30,365 nt of DNA from a virus. Location of the stretch: the IMG/VR virus record IMGVR_UViG_3300027741_000191, positions 1 to 30,365 of that record; one strand, 5' to 3'. Position numbers and translations under genes: made by a program. This document shows, in pieces, positions 22,959 to 30,365 of this stretch (position 1 is the stretch's first letter; each line of letters starts with the position of its first letter). The notes below the pieces were generated by a model. It made no database searches. It was not told where the DNA came from and was given only the letters and a program-made list of their open reading frames with translations.

Positions 22959-24988
22959 TGTTTAGCGCAAATACAACTCAGGTTGCGCCCGCAACACAGG
23001 CTAGGGCAATTGCTGTTGGAAGTTTAAGCAGCCCTAACGTTCAAGTATATCCCTGGACCACAGCAAGCGGATTTGGAACTAAATATGCTAATCCGGCGAC
23101 ATTGCCGGGTGGAACAGGACAAGGTGTTGCATTTAGCCCCGACGGCACAGCCATAGCTATTGCCAGCAGTTCATCACCTTATGTAGTGGCTTATCCGTGG
23201 TCTGGTAACGGATTTGGCGCTAAATATACCAATCCAGCAACCTTACCGAGTATAGCATATGGTATAGCATTTTCTCCAAACGGAAATACCGTAGCTTTAT
23301 CTGTTTTAAGCAGTCCCTATGTTTTTGCTTACCCATGGTCATCTAGCGGATTTGGAACAAAATATGCTGATCCATCAACTTTGCCAACAAATGTGTGCAA
23401 CGGCGTTGCTTTTAGCCCTAGTGCAACTGAAATTGCCGTGGTTTCCAGCACGGTAACGGGAATAGACGTATATCCTTGGTCTGCATCTGGTTTCGGATCG
23501 AGATATTCCAACCCAGCAACTTTGCCCGGTTCGTCTAATGGCGTTGCATTTAGTCCCGATGGAACAGCCATTGGTTTGGCAACAGGCAACACGCCATACA
23601 TAATCGCATATCGGTGGTCATCGTCTGGTTTTGGGGCAAAATATACAGACCCTGCAACGTTGCCTCCAGATGCTGGATTGGGCCTAGCGTTCAGTCCCGA
23701 TGGAAAATCTGTTGCTGTTGCTCACCCCACAACACCATTTGTGACAGCGTATCCTTGGTCCTTTTCTGGTTTTGGAACCAAATATGCAGACCCATCTACG
23801 CCTCCCGCTAGCACAGGTAAAGGCATTGCCTTCAGCGGTGATTCCACAGCAATAGCTGTTGCACATGGTAGCAGTCCAAATGTGTCAGCATATCCATGGT
23901 CTTCCAGCGGCTTCGGGACCAAATATGCCAACCCAGCAACTGCTGTGAGTGGTGACGGCTACTCCGTCGCCTTCACATCAGGCGGTGGTTATCCGGTTCA
24001 GCAGATTGCTGTTGCTCATAACATAACGCCACTTGTGTCGGCGTATCAGTGGTCTTCAAGTGGGTTTGGGACGAAGTATGCCAATCCGGCGACGTTGCCG
24101 ACAGGCACCGGCTTGGGCGTTGCATTTAGCCCAAACGGCTCTGCAATTGCTGTTGCTCATAGCGCAACGCCATTTGTGACGGCGTATCCATGGTCAGCAT
24201 CTGGTTTTGGTGTCAAATATGCAAATCCAAGCACATTGCCAACAGGCGGTGGAAACGGTGTGGCATTCAGCCCAGACGGGGCTTCGGTCGCTGTGGCGCA
24301 TTCTACATCGCCATATGTGACGGCATATTCGTGGTCTTCAGGCGGCTTTGGCATTAAATACTCTAACCCCGCCACTCTTCCTGTCGGCGCTGGATTTAGC
24401 GTGGCATTTAGCCCCAGTAGCGCGGCAATTGCTGTCGGTCACTCTAGCTCGCCATTTTTCTCAGCCTATCCGTGGTCAGGTTCTGGTTTTGGAACTAAGT
24501 ATTCTAACCCAGCTACTTTACCAACATCCCAGGCAAATGGCTTGGCGTTTAGTCCTGATGGGGCGACAATTGCCGCTGTTCACGGCAACGGGCCATATAT
24601 TTCGGCCTATCCTTGGTCAGGTTCTGGATTTGGAACTAAATATTCTGATCCTTCTACGCTGCCAACTTCTACGGGTTATGGCGTAGCATTTAATCCAAGC
24701 AGCTCTGTAATTGCAATTGCCCATTCAACTACACCATGTATTTCAGCCTATCCGTGGTCAGGCTCTGGCTTTGGAAGCAAGTATGCCGATCCAGCCAATA
24801 CACCCGGTTCAGACGGGCGCAGTGTTGCTTTTAGTTTTGATGGAGCGAGTATTGCTGTTGCCCAAACCTCAAGTCCATATGTATCAGCATATCCATGGTC
24901 GGGTTCTGGTTTCGGAACCAAGTACGCCAACCCTGCGACGTTACCGACAGGCACTGGCTATGGCGTCGCCTTCAACACAATCACTTAG
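22958..24988 (+). CDS. 14-repeat beta-propeller tail protein (WD40/YVTN-like)
   Basis: The product is 676 residues. The ATG at 22958 shares its A with the preceding TAA; a TTG at 22922 would read into the previous gene and is less likely. After about 15 residues the protein is entirely repeats of about 47 residues with consensus VxAYPWSxSGFGTKYANPATLP, then GVAFSPDGTAIAVAHSSSP (each under 20 here). I count 14 GFG-x-KY motifs, which suits two seven-bladed propellers. There is no signal peptide and no catalytic motif. Codon use is more AT-rich than in the neighbours. It is likely a receptor-binding or fibre-tip component, since it lies between fibre genes. Confidence 0.75.
23060..24960 (+). repeat. 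14 tandem propeller repeats, about 141 bp each
   Basis: The motif SGFG-x-KY-x-(N/D)P recurs 14 times from about 23069 to about 24908, a mean spacing near 141 bases (47 residues). DNA similarity is strongest among the last copies (for example TATCCGTGGTCAGGTTCTGG at 24467 and TATCCTTGGTCAGGTTCTGG at 24608), suggesting recent expansion at the 3' end. Confidence 0.85.
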
Positions 24989-24999
24989 GAGAGAGATAA

Positions 25000-25269
25000 A
25001 TGACCGAAACTACCAAAGAAGCCCCGAAGACCCGCGAGGAAATCCTCGCCGTCAACCTTGAAGCGCGCGAGCAAGAGGTGATGCACTACCAGATTAACAT
25101 CGACAACTACACGCTGGCGCTTGATAACATCGCCGCCATGAACAGCATTGACCGCGCTGAACTGTCTGGCTTTGTCGATCAGTTGACTGGCCTTCTCGCC
25201 TCAGAGCGGCTAGAGCAGAAGAAGGCCAAGGTGATGCTGGCGGTGCTGAAGCAGCAACTGGGAGACTGA
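25000..25269 (+). CDS. Small coiled-coil protein, unknown function
   Basis: The gene encodes 89 residues with a strong ribosome-binding site (AGGAGAGAGATAA) before the ATG. It is almost wholly helical and charged: TREEILAVNLEAREQEVMHYQ, NIDNYTLALDNIAAM and ASERLEQKKAKVMLAVLKQQL have heptad-like hydrophobics. No membrane segment is present. It sits between the propeller protein and a fibre-assembly chaperone and may act as a chaperone or trimerisation helper. The function is not recognised. Confidence 0.65.
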   Translation: MTETTKEAPKTREEILAVNLEAREQEVMHYQINIDNYTLALDNIAAMNSIDRAELSGFVDQLTGLLASERLEQKKAKVMLAVLKQQLGD

Positions 25270-25270
25270 G

Positions 25271-25741
25271 ATGCTCTACGTCAAAGCCATCGACAATCAG
25301 ATTGTTGCGTATCCTTACACGCAGACTGATCTGATGCGGGACACCCCCTCGACCAGTTTCCCGAATGGCATCCTGTCGCCTGCCAGTCTGGCCGAATGGA
25401 ACGTGTTCCCGGTCCATTACTCGGATCAGCCGGTGGTTGATGTTTTGACGCAGCGCATGGTTGAGATTGCCCCGTTGTATGATGGGCAATCTTGGATTCA
25501 GCAGTGGACTGTTGAAGCTATCCCGCAGGACGAGATCGATGCCCGCAATGTTCAGCAAGCATACTCAGTGCGCGCAGACCGGAATGCCCGTCTTGCCGCC
25601 ACTGACTGGCGTGTGATTAAGGCGCTTGAAGCTGGGCAACTCCAAGACTTCTCGGTGGCCGCTTATCGCCAAGCCTTGCGTGATATCCCTTCCCAACCCG
25701 GCTTTCCCTGGGATATTATTTGGCCGGAGGCACCGCAATGA
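25271..25741 (+). CDS. Tail fibre assembly chaperone-like protein (Phage_tail_APC type)
   Basis: The product is 156 residues with GGAGACTG as ribosome-binding site. The C-terminal half carries RADRNARLAATDWRVIKALEAG, YRQALRDIPSQPGFPWDIIWPEAPQ (both in parts), the R-x-x-L-L-x-x-(T/S)DW ... YRQALRD-(I/L) ... WP-x-x-P pattern of phage tail assembly chaperones. It ends by ATGA overlap with the next fibre gene at 25738. Such proteins help fold or attach the neighbouring fibre and are usually absent from the virion. The N-terminal 100 residues look like a fibre-specific recognition domain. Confidence 0.78.
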   Translation: MLYVKAIDNQIVAYPYTQTDLMRDTPSTSFPNGILSPASLAEWNVFPVHYSDQPVVDVLTQRMVEIAPLYDGQSWIQQWTVEAIPQDEIDARNVQQAYSVRADRNARLAATDWRVIKALEAGQLQDFSVAAYRQALRDIPSQPGFPWDIIWPEAPQ

Positions 25742-26361
25742 CCATCCCACGCAATCTATCCAACCTCGCCCCTGGCGCTAGCACTGGCGGCGTTTTGAGC
25801 GCGAGCTATGGCGGCACGGGCGCGGCAACGCTTACCGGCGTTTTGAAGGGCAATGGCACATCTGCTTTCACAGCCGCCACGGCAGGCACGGACTTTGTTG
25901 CGCCGGGTACAGCAACCACCTTCACAGCCACCCAAACTTTCAACGGCTCCTCCAGCGTCCTTGGCGCGGTCTTCACGGACATTGCCGAAACCACCACGAT
26001 CAGCGCGACGGCTGCCACTGGTACGATTGCGTATGATGTTACCACGCAAAGCGTTCTGTATTACACCAGCAACGCCTCGGCCAACTGGACAATGAATTTC
26101 AGGGCTGCGTCTGGAATATCTCTGAACTCAATTTTGGCTATCGGGCAAACTATCACGGTAGCATTCCTCGTCACCCAAGGGGCAACCGCGTATTACAACA
26201 ACGTGGTTCAAGTTGATGGCTCTGCCGTCACGCCCAAGTATCAGGGCGGCACCGCTTGGGCTTCCGGCAATGCTTCCAGTATTGATATTTACACATACAC
26301 CATTGTGAAGACGGGTTCCGCAGCATTCACTGTGTTTGCCAGCCAAACAAAGTTTGCGTGA
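25738..26361 (+). CDS. Short tail fibre / tip protein
   Basis: The gene encodes 207 residues, coupled by ATGA; its ribosome-binding site GGAGG lies inside the last codons of the upstream gene. The N-terminal part (GGVLSASYGGTGAATLTGVLKGNGTSAF) is the GGTG-type attachment segment of phage fibres. The C-terminal 120 residues (TIAYDVTTQSVLYYTSNASANW, IGQTITVAFLVTQGATAYY, VQVDGSAV, KYQGGTAW, given in parts) match a tip domain that I associate with marine and freshwater phages. It is probably a receptor-binding protein served by the chaperone gene next to it. Confidence 0.75.
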   Translation: MTIPRNLSNLAPGASTGGVLSASYGGTGAATLTGVLKGNGTSAFTAATAGTDFVAPGTATTFTATQTFNGSSSVLGAVFTDIAETTTISATAATGTIAYDVTTQSVLYYTSNASANWTMNFRAASGISLNSILAIGQTITVAFLVTQGATAYYNNVVQVDGSAVTPKYQGGTAWASGNASSIDIYTYTIVKTGSAAFTVFASQTKFA

Positions 26362-26370
26362 GGTAATAGG

Positions 26371-27375
26371 ATGCCAACAATCATCACCAGAGGCGCGGGT
26401 TCCGCTAGAGGTTTTGGGTTTGGTGGTATTGTTGCGGCTCCACCGGGCCAGCAAGCATTTACATTAGCAGCAACATACTCTTGGGTTGCTCCTGCTAACG
26501 TAACTTCTGTTTCTGTCGTTGTTGTTGGAGGAGGTGGCGGCGGTAATAATTATCTTGGTTCTGCTGGAGCAGGTGGTGGTCTAGCATATAAAAATAATAT
26601 TACGGTAGTTCCTGGCACATCATATACAGTTATAGTAGGTGCAAATGGTTTAGGTTTACCTTCAGGTACGGGACAGAATACAGCGCCTGGAAGTTTAGGT
26701 GCGCCTTATAATGGAGAAACTAGTTCATTCTCTAATGGCGTTATTACTACTAGCGCAACAGGTGGACAACATGGTGGTGGATATAGTACTTCAACACGAC
26801 CGGCGGGTGGAGTAGCTTCGGGAACTAATGATGGCGGCGGCGGTGGCGGTAGCGGCGGTGGCCCTGCCTCTGCTAATGTTCCTGGCGCCACCGGCACAAG
26901 AATGGCATCAGGCGGCGGTGGTGCTGGCGGTTACAGTGGTTCTGGCGGCAATGGCGCTGGCAGTTCCACTACTATTGGCGGCCCATATTCTGAACCTACA
27001 GCAGGATCGGGCGGCGGTGGTGGTGGCAGCGCTGGTATGGCAACCAACAACTTCGCTGGTTTTTACGGCGGTGGTGGCGGTGGCGGCGTAGGTATATTAG
27101 GGTCAGGCTCAAATGGAGCCGCAGGAACTACAGACCTTACGGCAGCCAGCCCTGATCCCACAATGGTGGGTCAAGGGGGTTCTGGTGGTGCTAATGGATT
27201 TGTTCCTGCAACCACCCAGGTAGGCGGATTTGGCGGTCCTTATGGCGGAGGTGGTGGAGGAGGAAGTGGTTCTAACGTTGCAGCAACAGGCGGAGCTGGC
27301 GGTGGTGGAGCAGTCCGCATAATCTGGCCCGGCACAACGCGGCAATTTCCCTCGACTGGAACAGGTGACTTATGA
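26371..27375 (+). CDS. Glycine-rich tail adhesin (polyglycine-helix type)
   Basis: The product is 334 residues with GAGGTAA upstream. After a short N-terminus comes SWVAPANVTSVSVVVVGGGGGG, then long poly-Gly stretches alternating with VVPGTSYTVIVG and GQHGGGYS. This is the glycine-rich domain of phage tail proteins, in which Gly strands pack as polyglycine-II helices, as known for the T-even S16 gp38 adhesin. Variable loops between Gly strands contact receptors. The end is GGGGAVRIIWPG, typical for this family. The next gene is a fibre-assembly protein. The first 400 bases are notably AT-rich, suggesting recent acquisition. Confidence 0.75.
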   Translation: MPTIITRGAGSARGFGFGGIVAAPPGQQAFTLAATYSWVAPANVTSVSVVVVGGGGGGNNYLGSAGAGGGLAYKNNITVVPGTSYTVIVGANGLGLPSGTGQNTAPGSLGAPYNGETSSFSNGVITTSATGGQHGGGYSTSTRPAGGVASGTNDGGGGGGSGGGPASANVPGATGTRMASGGGGAGGYSGSGGNGAGSSTTIGGPYSEPTAGSGGGGGGSAGMATNNFAGFYGGGGGGGVGILGSGSNGAAGTTDLTAASPDPTMVGQGGSGGANGFVPATTQVGGFGGPYGGGGGGGSGSNVAATGGAGGGGAVRIIWPGTTRQFPSTGTGDL

Positions 27376-27686
27376 AGTTGTTTATTCAAATTAAAAGCGG
27401 TCAACCCGTTAACCATCCAGCGTTTGAAGATAACCTTATCCAAGCGTTTGGCGCCGTTCCCGATCACTGGGAGCAGTTTATTCGGGTTGAACGCCCTATT
27501 CCCGGCGTATATGAAATCCTAGAATCCGATCAACCGATCTATCAAAAGGTTGATGGTGTTTGGACTGATGTGTGGTCATTGCGGCCAATGACTGAGTATG
27601 AAATTACAAAGCAACAAGAAGTGCGTGACGAGCTTGAGAAGTTAAATCTTCCCCTCAACGTAATTTGGCCGGAGGTGCCACAATGA
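27372..27686 (+). CDS. Tail fibre assembly-like protein
   Basis: The product is 104 residues, coupled to the adhesin gene by ATGA. The sequence includes MKLFIQIKSGQPVNHPAFEDNLIQAFG, then EYEITKQQEVRDELEKLNL and the ending NVIWPEVPQ (in parts). The WPE-x-PQ ending and the DNA around it nearly copy the end of the 156-residue chaperone gene at 25741. It likely assists folding or attachment of the glycine-rich adhesin next to it. The similarity in the rest of the protein is weak, so family membership is probable rather than sure. Confidence 0.65.
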   Translation: MKLFIQIKSGQPVNHPAFEDNLIQAFGAVPDHWEQFIRVERPIPGVYEILESDQPIYQKVDGVWTDVWSLRPMTEYEITKQQEVRDELEKLNLPLNVIWPEVPQ

Positions 27687-27913
27687 CTCAAGACATTTTC
27701 AACGCCATGATGTCCATCGGGGTGGCGGGCTTCGGCTGGCTGCTCAAGACAGTTTGGGACGCCATCGGCTCGCTGAAGGACAGCCTCAGTAAGCTGGAGC
27801 GTGAAATTCACACTTCGTATGTCAGCAAGGCGGATTACCGCCAGGACATTACGGAGATGAAGGACATGCTCAAGGCGATCTTTGAAAAACTGGATAAGAA
27901 AGCCGATAAGTGA
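27683..27913 (+). CDS. Small membrane-associated coiled-coil phage protein
   Basis: The gene encodes 76 residues from ATG 27683 (ATGA overlap). Residues about 8-28 (AMMSIGVAGFGWLLKTVWDAI) are hydrophobic or amphipathic and may insert in or lie on the membrane. The rest is charged helix (KDSLSKLEREIHTSY, DITEMKDMLKAIFEKLDKKADK). This architecture resembles small lysis-cassette or hemolysin-XhlA-like proteins and precedes glycosyltransferase, holin and endolysin genes. A role in lysis or in fibre export is possible. The next gene begins within its last codon (GTGA at 27910). Confidence 0.6.
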   Translation: MTQDIFNAMMSIGVAGFGWLLKTVWDAIGSLKDSLSKLEREIHTSYVSKADYRQDITEMKDMLKAIFEKLDKKADK

Positions 27914-29601
27914 TTCCGCTGGTAGTTTGCACCACCCGGCCTGAAGGCTCGGGGCCTTCGCCGCTAACCGTGATGCGCGAGAGCGTGTATGCCTATGGCG
28001 GGTTGCAAACCGAATTGCAGGTCTTCCGCACCGGCCATGGCAATTTTGGCGATGCATACAATTATGCAATGCGGGATGCGTTTGAGACGCACGACGAAAT
28101 CTTGATTGCCAACGACGACATCGTTTTGAACCCCTCGACTATCCGCGTGCTGATGGAGGATGTCGCCGCCCTGCGCGCTACGGTGCCGCGCCTCGGCCTT
28201 GTCGCCGCGCGATCCGATTCCGTGCGCTACTGCCAGAACGTCCACCATATGCGGAATCCGGACGCTGTGGAGGTTGAAGCCGTCTCGCCTATCCTGGCGT
28301 GGATCAGCCGTGAGGCGTTTGAGGCCGCACCGTTTCCGCCAATAAATTGGTATTCGGATGATGTGCAGTGCGCCGACCTTTCGGCGCTAGGCTATCAGCA
28401 TTTCGTTTCGCGTGCCTATGTGCATCACGTCGGATCGTCCACCATTGGGCACGACAACCAGCGCCACATCGACGAGGCGCGACCCTGGATCGTCGCAAAC
28501 CGCCCCCAATACGCCACGCGCTGGGGCTTGATAACGAGGCCACCTTTGAAAATCGCTGTTTACGCCATCGCCAAAAACGAAGCGCAATTTGTAGAACGCT
28601 TTTGCGAAGCCGCCCGCGACGCTGACGCCATCGTGATTGCCGACACCGGCAGCACGGATGGGACGGCGGAACTGGCCGTGAGGTGCGGCGCGCTGGTGCA
28701 TACCATCTCCGTGCGTCCCTGGCGGTTTGACGTGGCGCGCAACGCCGCCTTGGCCTTAGTGCCCGCCGACATCGACGTATGTGTCAGCGTCGATCTGGAT
28801 GAAGTGCTGGAACCCGGCTGGCGAGAGGAAATTGAACGTCTTTGGGTGTTGGGCGAGACGACGCGAATGCGTTACCCGTTCGACTGCGGCCAGGGGCTGA
28901 TTTTCCAAAACGAAAAAATCCACGCCCGGCACGGCTATCGGTGGGCGTATCTCTGCCACGAATACATCACGGCGGATAAGCGCATCACAGAGGCGTGGGT
29001 AGACACCGACAAGCTGTTGATGAAGCACCTGCCCGACCCGACTAAAAGCCGTGGTCAATATCTGGACATGCTGAAGGCGGCGCGGGACGAAGACCCCAAC
29101 TGCGAGCGTAGCGCATTTTACTACGCGCGCGAGCTTTACTATCACGCGCAGCATCAGGAATGCGTGGACGCCTTCGCGCATTACCTCGCCATGCCCAGCG
29201 CCAAATGGCCGAACAACCGATCTTTTGCCTACCGGACGCGGGGCCGGTGCTATTGGCAATTGGGCGAGCAGGCAAAGGCGGAGAAGGAATTCCAACTGGC
29301 TTCGCTGGAGGAACCCAACACCCGGGAGCCTTGGTGCGAGCTTTCGGTGTTATGCTATCGACAGGGCCGGTGGGCGGAATCCTTCGCCTACGCCATGCGG
29401 GCGCTGGCGATCACAATCAAAGTCATCACATTTTCATCTGATCCCGCAGTTTGGGGCGCGCAACCGCATGACCATGCTGCTATTGCAGCGTATCGCTTAG
29501 GCATGAAGTCAGTCGCCATTGAGCAAGGGCAACTGGCGATAGCTTTGGCGCCGGATGATGATCGGTTGAAAGCCAATCTCAAGTTTTACATGGAGGACTG
29601 A
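27910..29601 (+). CDS. Two-domain family-2 glycosyltransferase with C-terminal helical repeats
   Basis: The product is 563 residues from a GTG at 27910 overlapping the previous stop. The N-terminal GT-A-like domain (residues about 1-205) has FGDAYNYAMRDAF, ANDDIVLNP with Asp69-Asp70, and YVHHVGSSTIGHD. The second GT2 domain (about 215-400) has YAIAKNEAQFVERF, IADTGSTDGTAE, RNAAL and the nucleotide-sugar motif DLDE (Asp295, Asp297). Residues about 400-563 are TPR-like helices (AFYYARELYYHAQH, YWQLGEQAKAEKEFQLA). No transmembrane segment is seen, so it acts in the cytoplasm. It could glycosylate phage fibres or host glycans; position between fibre and lysis genes favours a virion-related role. 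Confidence 0.8.
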   Translation: MIPLVVCTTRPEGSGPSPLTVMRESVYAYGGLQTELQVFRTGHGNFGDAYNYAMRDAFETHDEILIANDDIVLNPSTIRVLMEDVAALRATVPRLGLVAARSDSVRYCQNVHHMRNPDAVEVEAVSPILAWISREAFEAAPFPPINWYSDDVQCADLSALGYQHFVSRAYVHHVGSSTIGHDNQRHIDEARPWIVANRPQYATRWGLITRPPLKIAVYAIAKNEAQFVERFCEAARDADAIVIADTGSTDGTAELAVRCGALVHTISVRPWRFDVARNAALALVPADIDVCVSVDLDEVLEPGWREEIERLWVLGETTRMRYPFDCGQGLIFQNEKIHARHGYRWAYLCHEYITADKRITEAWVDTDKLLMKHLPDPTKSRGQYLDMLKAARDEDPNCERSAFYYARELYYHAQHQECVDAFAHYLAMPSAKWPNNRSFAYRTRGRCYWQLGEQAKAEKEFQLASLEEPNTREPWCELSVLCYRQGRWAESFAYAMRALAITIKVITFSSDPAVWGAQPHDHAAIAAYRLGMKSVAIEQGQLAIALAPDDDRLKANLKFYMED

Positions 29602-29603
29602 CC

Positions 29604-30119
29604 ATGGACAAAATTCTGAACATCATCCGCACCGTGGCGCCGTCCATCGCCACGGCGCTAGGTGGTCCGCTGGCAGGCATGGCCGTCACCGCCGTGAGCA
29701 ACGCCGTCCTGGGGCGTCCCGATGGATCAGAGGAGCAGATAGCGGCGGCGATGCAAAGCGCCACGCCGGAACAGCTTCTCGCGCTCAAAAGGGCAGAGCA
29801 GGAATTCCTGATCCACATGCGGGAGTTGGACATCGACCTGGAGCGTCTTGCTGGCGAAGATCGAAACAGCGCGCGGAATCGTGAGGTGCAGACCCACGAT
29901 TGGGCGCCGCGCATCTTGGCCGGGCTTGTGACGACGGGCTATTTCGGCGTGTTGTTCTGGATGCTGAAATTCGGGCTGCCGTCCAATGGTGCGTCGGAAG
30001 CGTTGCTTGTTATGCTGGGGGCACTGGGTAGCGCATGGGGCGGTGTGATCACCTACTATTTCGGCTCTTCGGCTGGCAGCCGGGCCAAGGACAACGTCAT
30101 CCAGCGGCTACAAAAATGA
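29604..30119 (+). CDS. Holin, 3TM type (gene-transfer-release holin family)
   Basis: The product is 171 residues with GGAGGAC as ribosome-binding site. Hydrophobic helices lie at residues about 11-38 (VAPSIATALGGPLAGMAVTAV), 103-127 (ILAGLVTTGYFGVLFWMLKFG) and 132-155 (ASEALLVMLGALGSAWGGVIT), with a charged helical middle (EEQIAAAMQSATPEQLLALK) and the typical NSARNREVQTHDW link. This matches the 3TM holin family first linked to gene-transfer-agent release. It makes the lesion that lets the endolysin through. It overlaps the endolysin gene by ATGA at 30116. Confidence 0.88.
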   Translation: MDKILNIIRTVAPSIATALGGPLAGMAVTAVSNAVLGRPDGSEEQIAAAMQSATPEQLLALKRAEQEFLIHMRELDIDLERLAGEDRNSARNREVQTHDWAPRILAGLVTTGYFGVLFWMLKFGLPSNGASEALLVMLGALGSAWGGVITYYFGSSAGSRAKDNVIQRLQK

Positions 30120-30365
30120 TTACCACGGCGCTGATGAAGCAATTGGACTGGGTGTATCCGGATGCCTGGGCGGCATCCTTCGCCGCCGCCTGCCCGGCGT
30201 ATGGGATCGACACCAAAGACCGGATCGCCGCCTTTTTGGCGCAGGTTGGGCATGAGAGTGGCGGCGGAAAATTCACCCGGGAGATATGGGGGCCGACGGA
30301 GGCGCAGGCGAAGTATGAGGGGCGGCGCGACCTGGGCAATGTGGAAAAGGGCGACGGTCTGCGTT
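30116..30365 (+). CDS. Endolysin, glycoside hydrolase family 19-like (partial, 5' end)
   Basis: The frame starts at ATG 30116 (ATGA overlap with the holin) and runs off the right edge after 83 codons. The visible part has ALMKQLDWVYPDAWAASFAAAC, then RIAAFLAQVGHESGGG, with Glu47 in the HESGG position of the GH19 catalytic acid, and YEGRRDLGNVEKGDGLR, the Y-x-GR-x-DLGN-x-x-x-GDG-x-(R/K) signature of phage GH19 endolysins (in parts). It would cut peptidoglycan for lysis. No signal peptide is seen, so it depends on the holin. Confidence 0.88.
   Translation, partial: MITTALMKQLDWVYPDAWAASFAAACPAYGIDTKDRIAAFLAQVGHESGGGKFTREIWGPTEAQAKYEGRRDLGNVEKGDGLR

Noticed and set aside
29604-30365. Gene transfer agent rather than phage, because of the 3TM holin family
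   Set aside because: A contractile sheath, spike, J-like wedge and large varied fibre set are unlike the known alphaproteobacterial GTA, and this holin family is widespread in phages.

Overview
The window is one continuous late structural block of a contractile-tailed (myovirus-type) phage or prophage. Every supported gene lies on the + strand and the genes are tightly packed; about fifteen start codons overlap the preceding stop (ATGA, GTGA or TGATG). No integrase, att site, tRNA, replication gene or capsid gene lies inside, so a free phage and an integrated prophage cannot be told apart. The GC-rich coding style and a holin of the 3TM type common in Alphaproteobacteria suggest an alphaproteobacterial host, but that is weak inference.

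Layout. 1-1934: end of an upstream gene and three neck / tail-completion genes. 1947-4444: a small structural protein, tail sheath and tail tube. 4538-5235: tail assembly chaperone with a probable -1 programmed frameshift (T TTT TTT at 4924-4930). 5236-7161: tape measure protein with a C-terminal cell-wall-hydrolase domain. 7158-12503: baseplate genes (hub/Dit-like proteins, spike, gp25-like wedge, J-like wedge, distal wedge). 12513-27686: an unusually large host-recognition region of about 15 kb. It holds a 1378-residue collagen/beta-helix fibre with a self-cleaving S74 chaperone, three copies of a fibre-tail adaptor domain in two genes, a gp53-like fibre, a 1059-residue collagen-like fibre, a 14-repeat beta-propeller protein, two further tip or fibre proteins, and two fibre-assembly chaperone genes. 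27683-30365: a small membrane-associated protein, a two-domain glycosyltransferase with a C-terminal helical-repeat region, a 3TM holin and the start of a GH19-type endolysin.

How the genes work together. Sheath and tube polymerise on a baseplate whose length is set by the tape measure. The spike and the tape-measure hydrolase help to breach the envelope. The fibres recognise the host, and holin plus endolysin release the progeny.

The most notable signals are: one small beta domain (FCCH-like, HG-x-x-x-G ... NGT) inserted five times into four unrelated virion proteins; a glycosyltransferase next to two fibres made of Thr-rich GPT/GAT triplets, which suggests fibre glycosylation; a tail protein of exactly 14 propeller repeats; and a clear frameshift signal in the chaperone gene.
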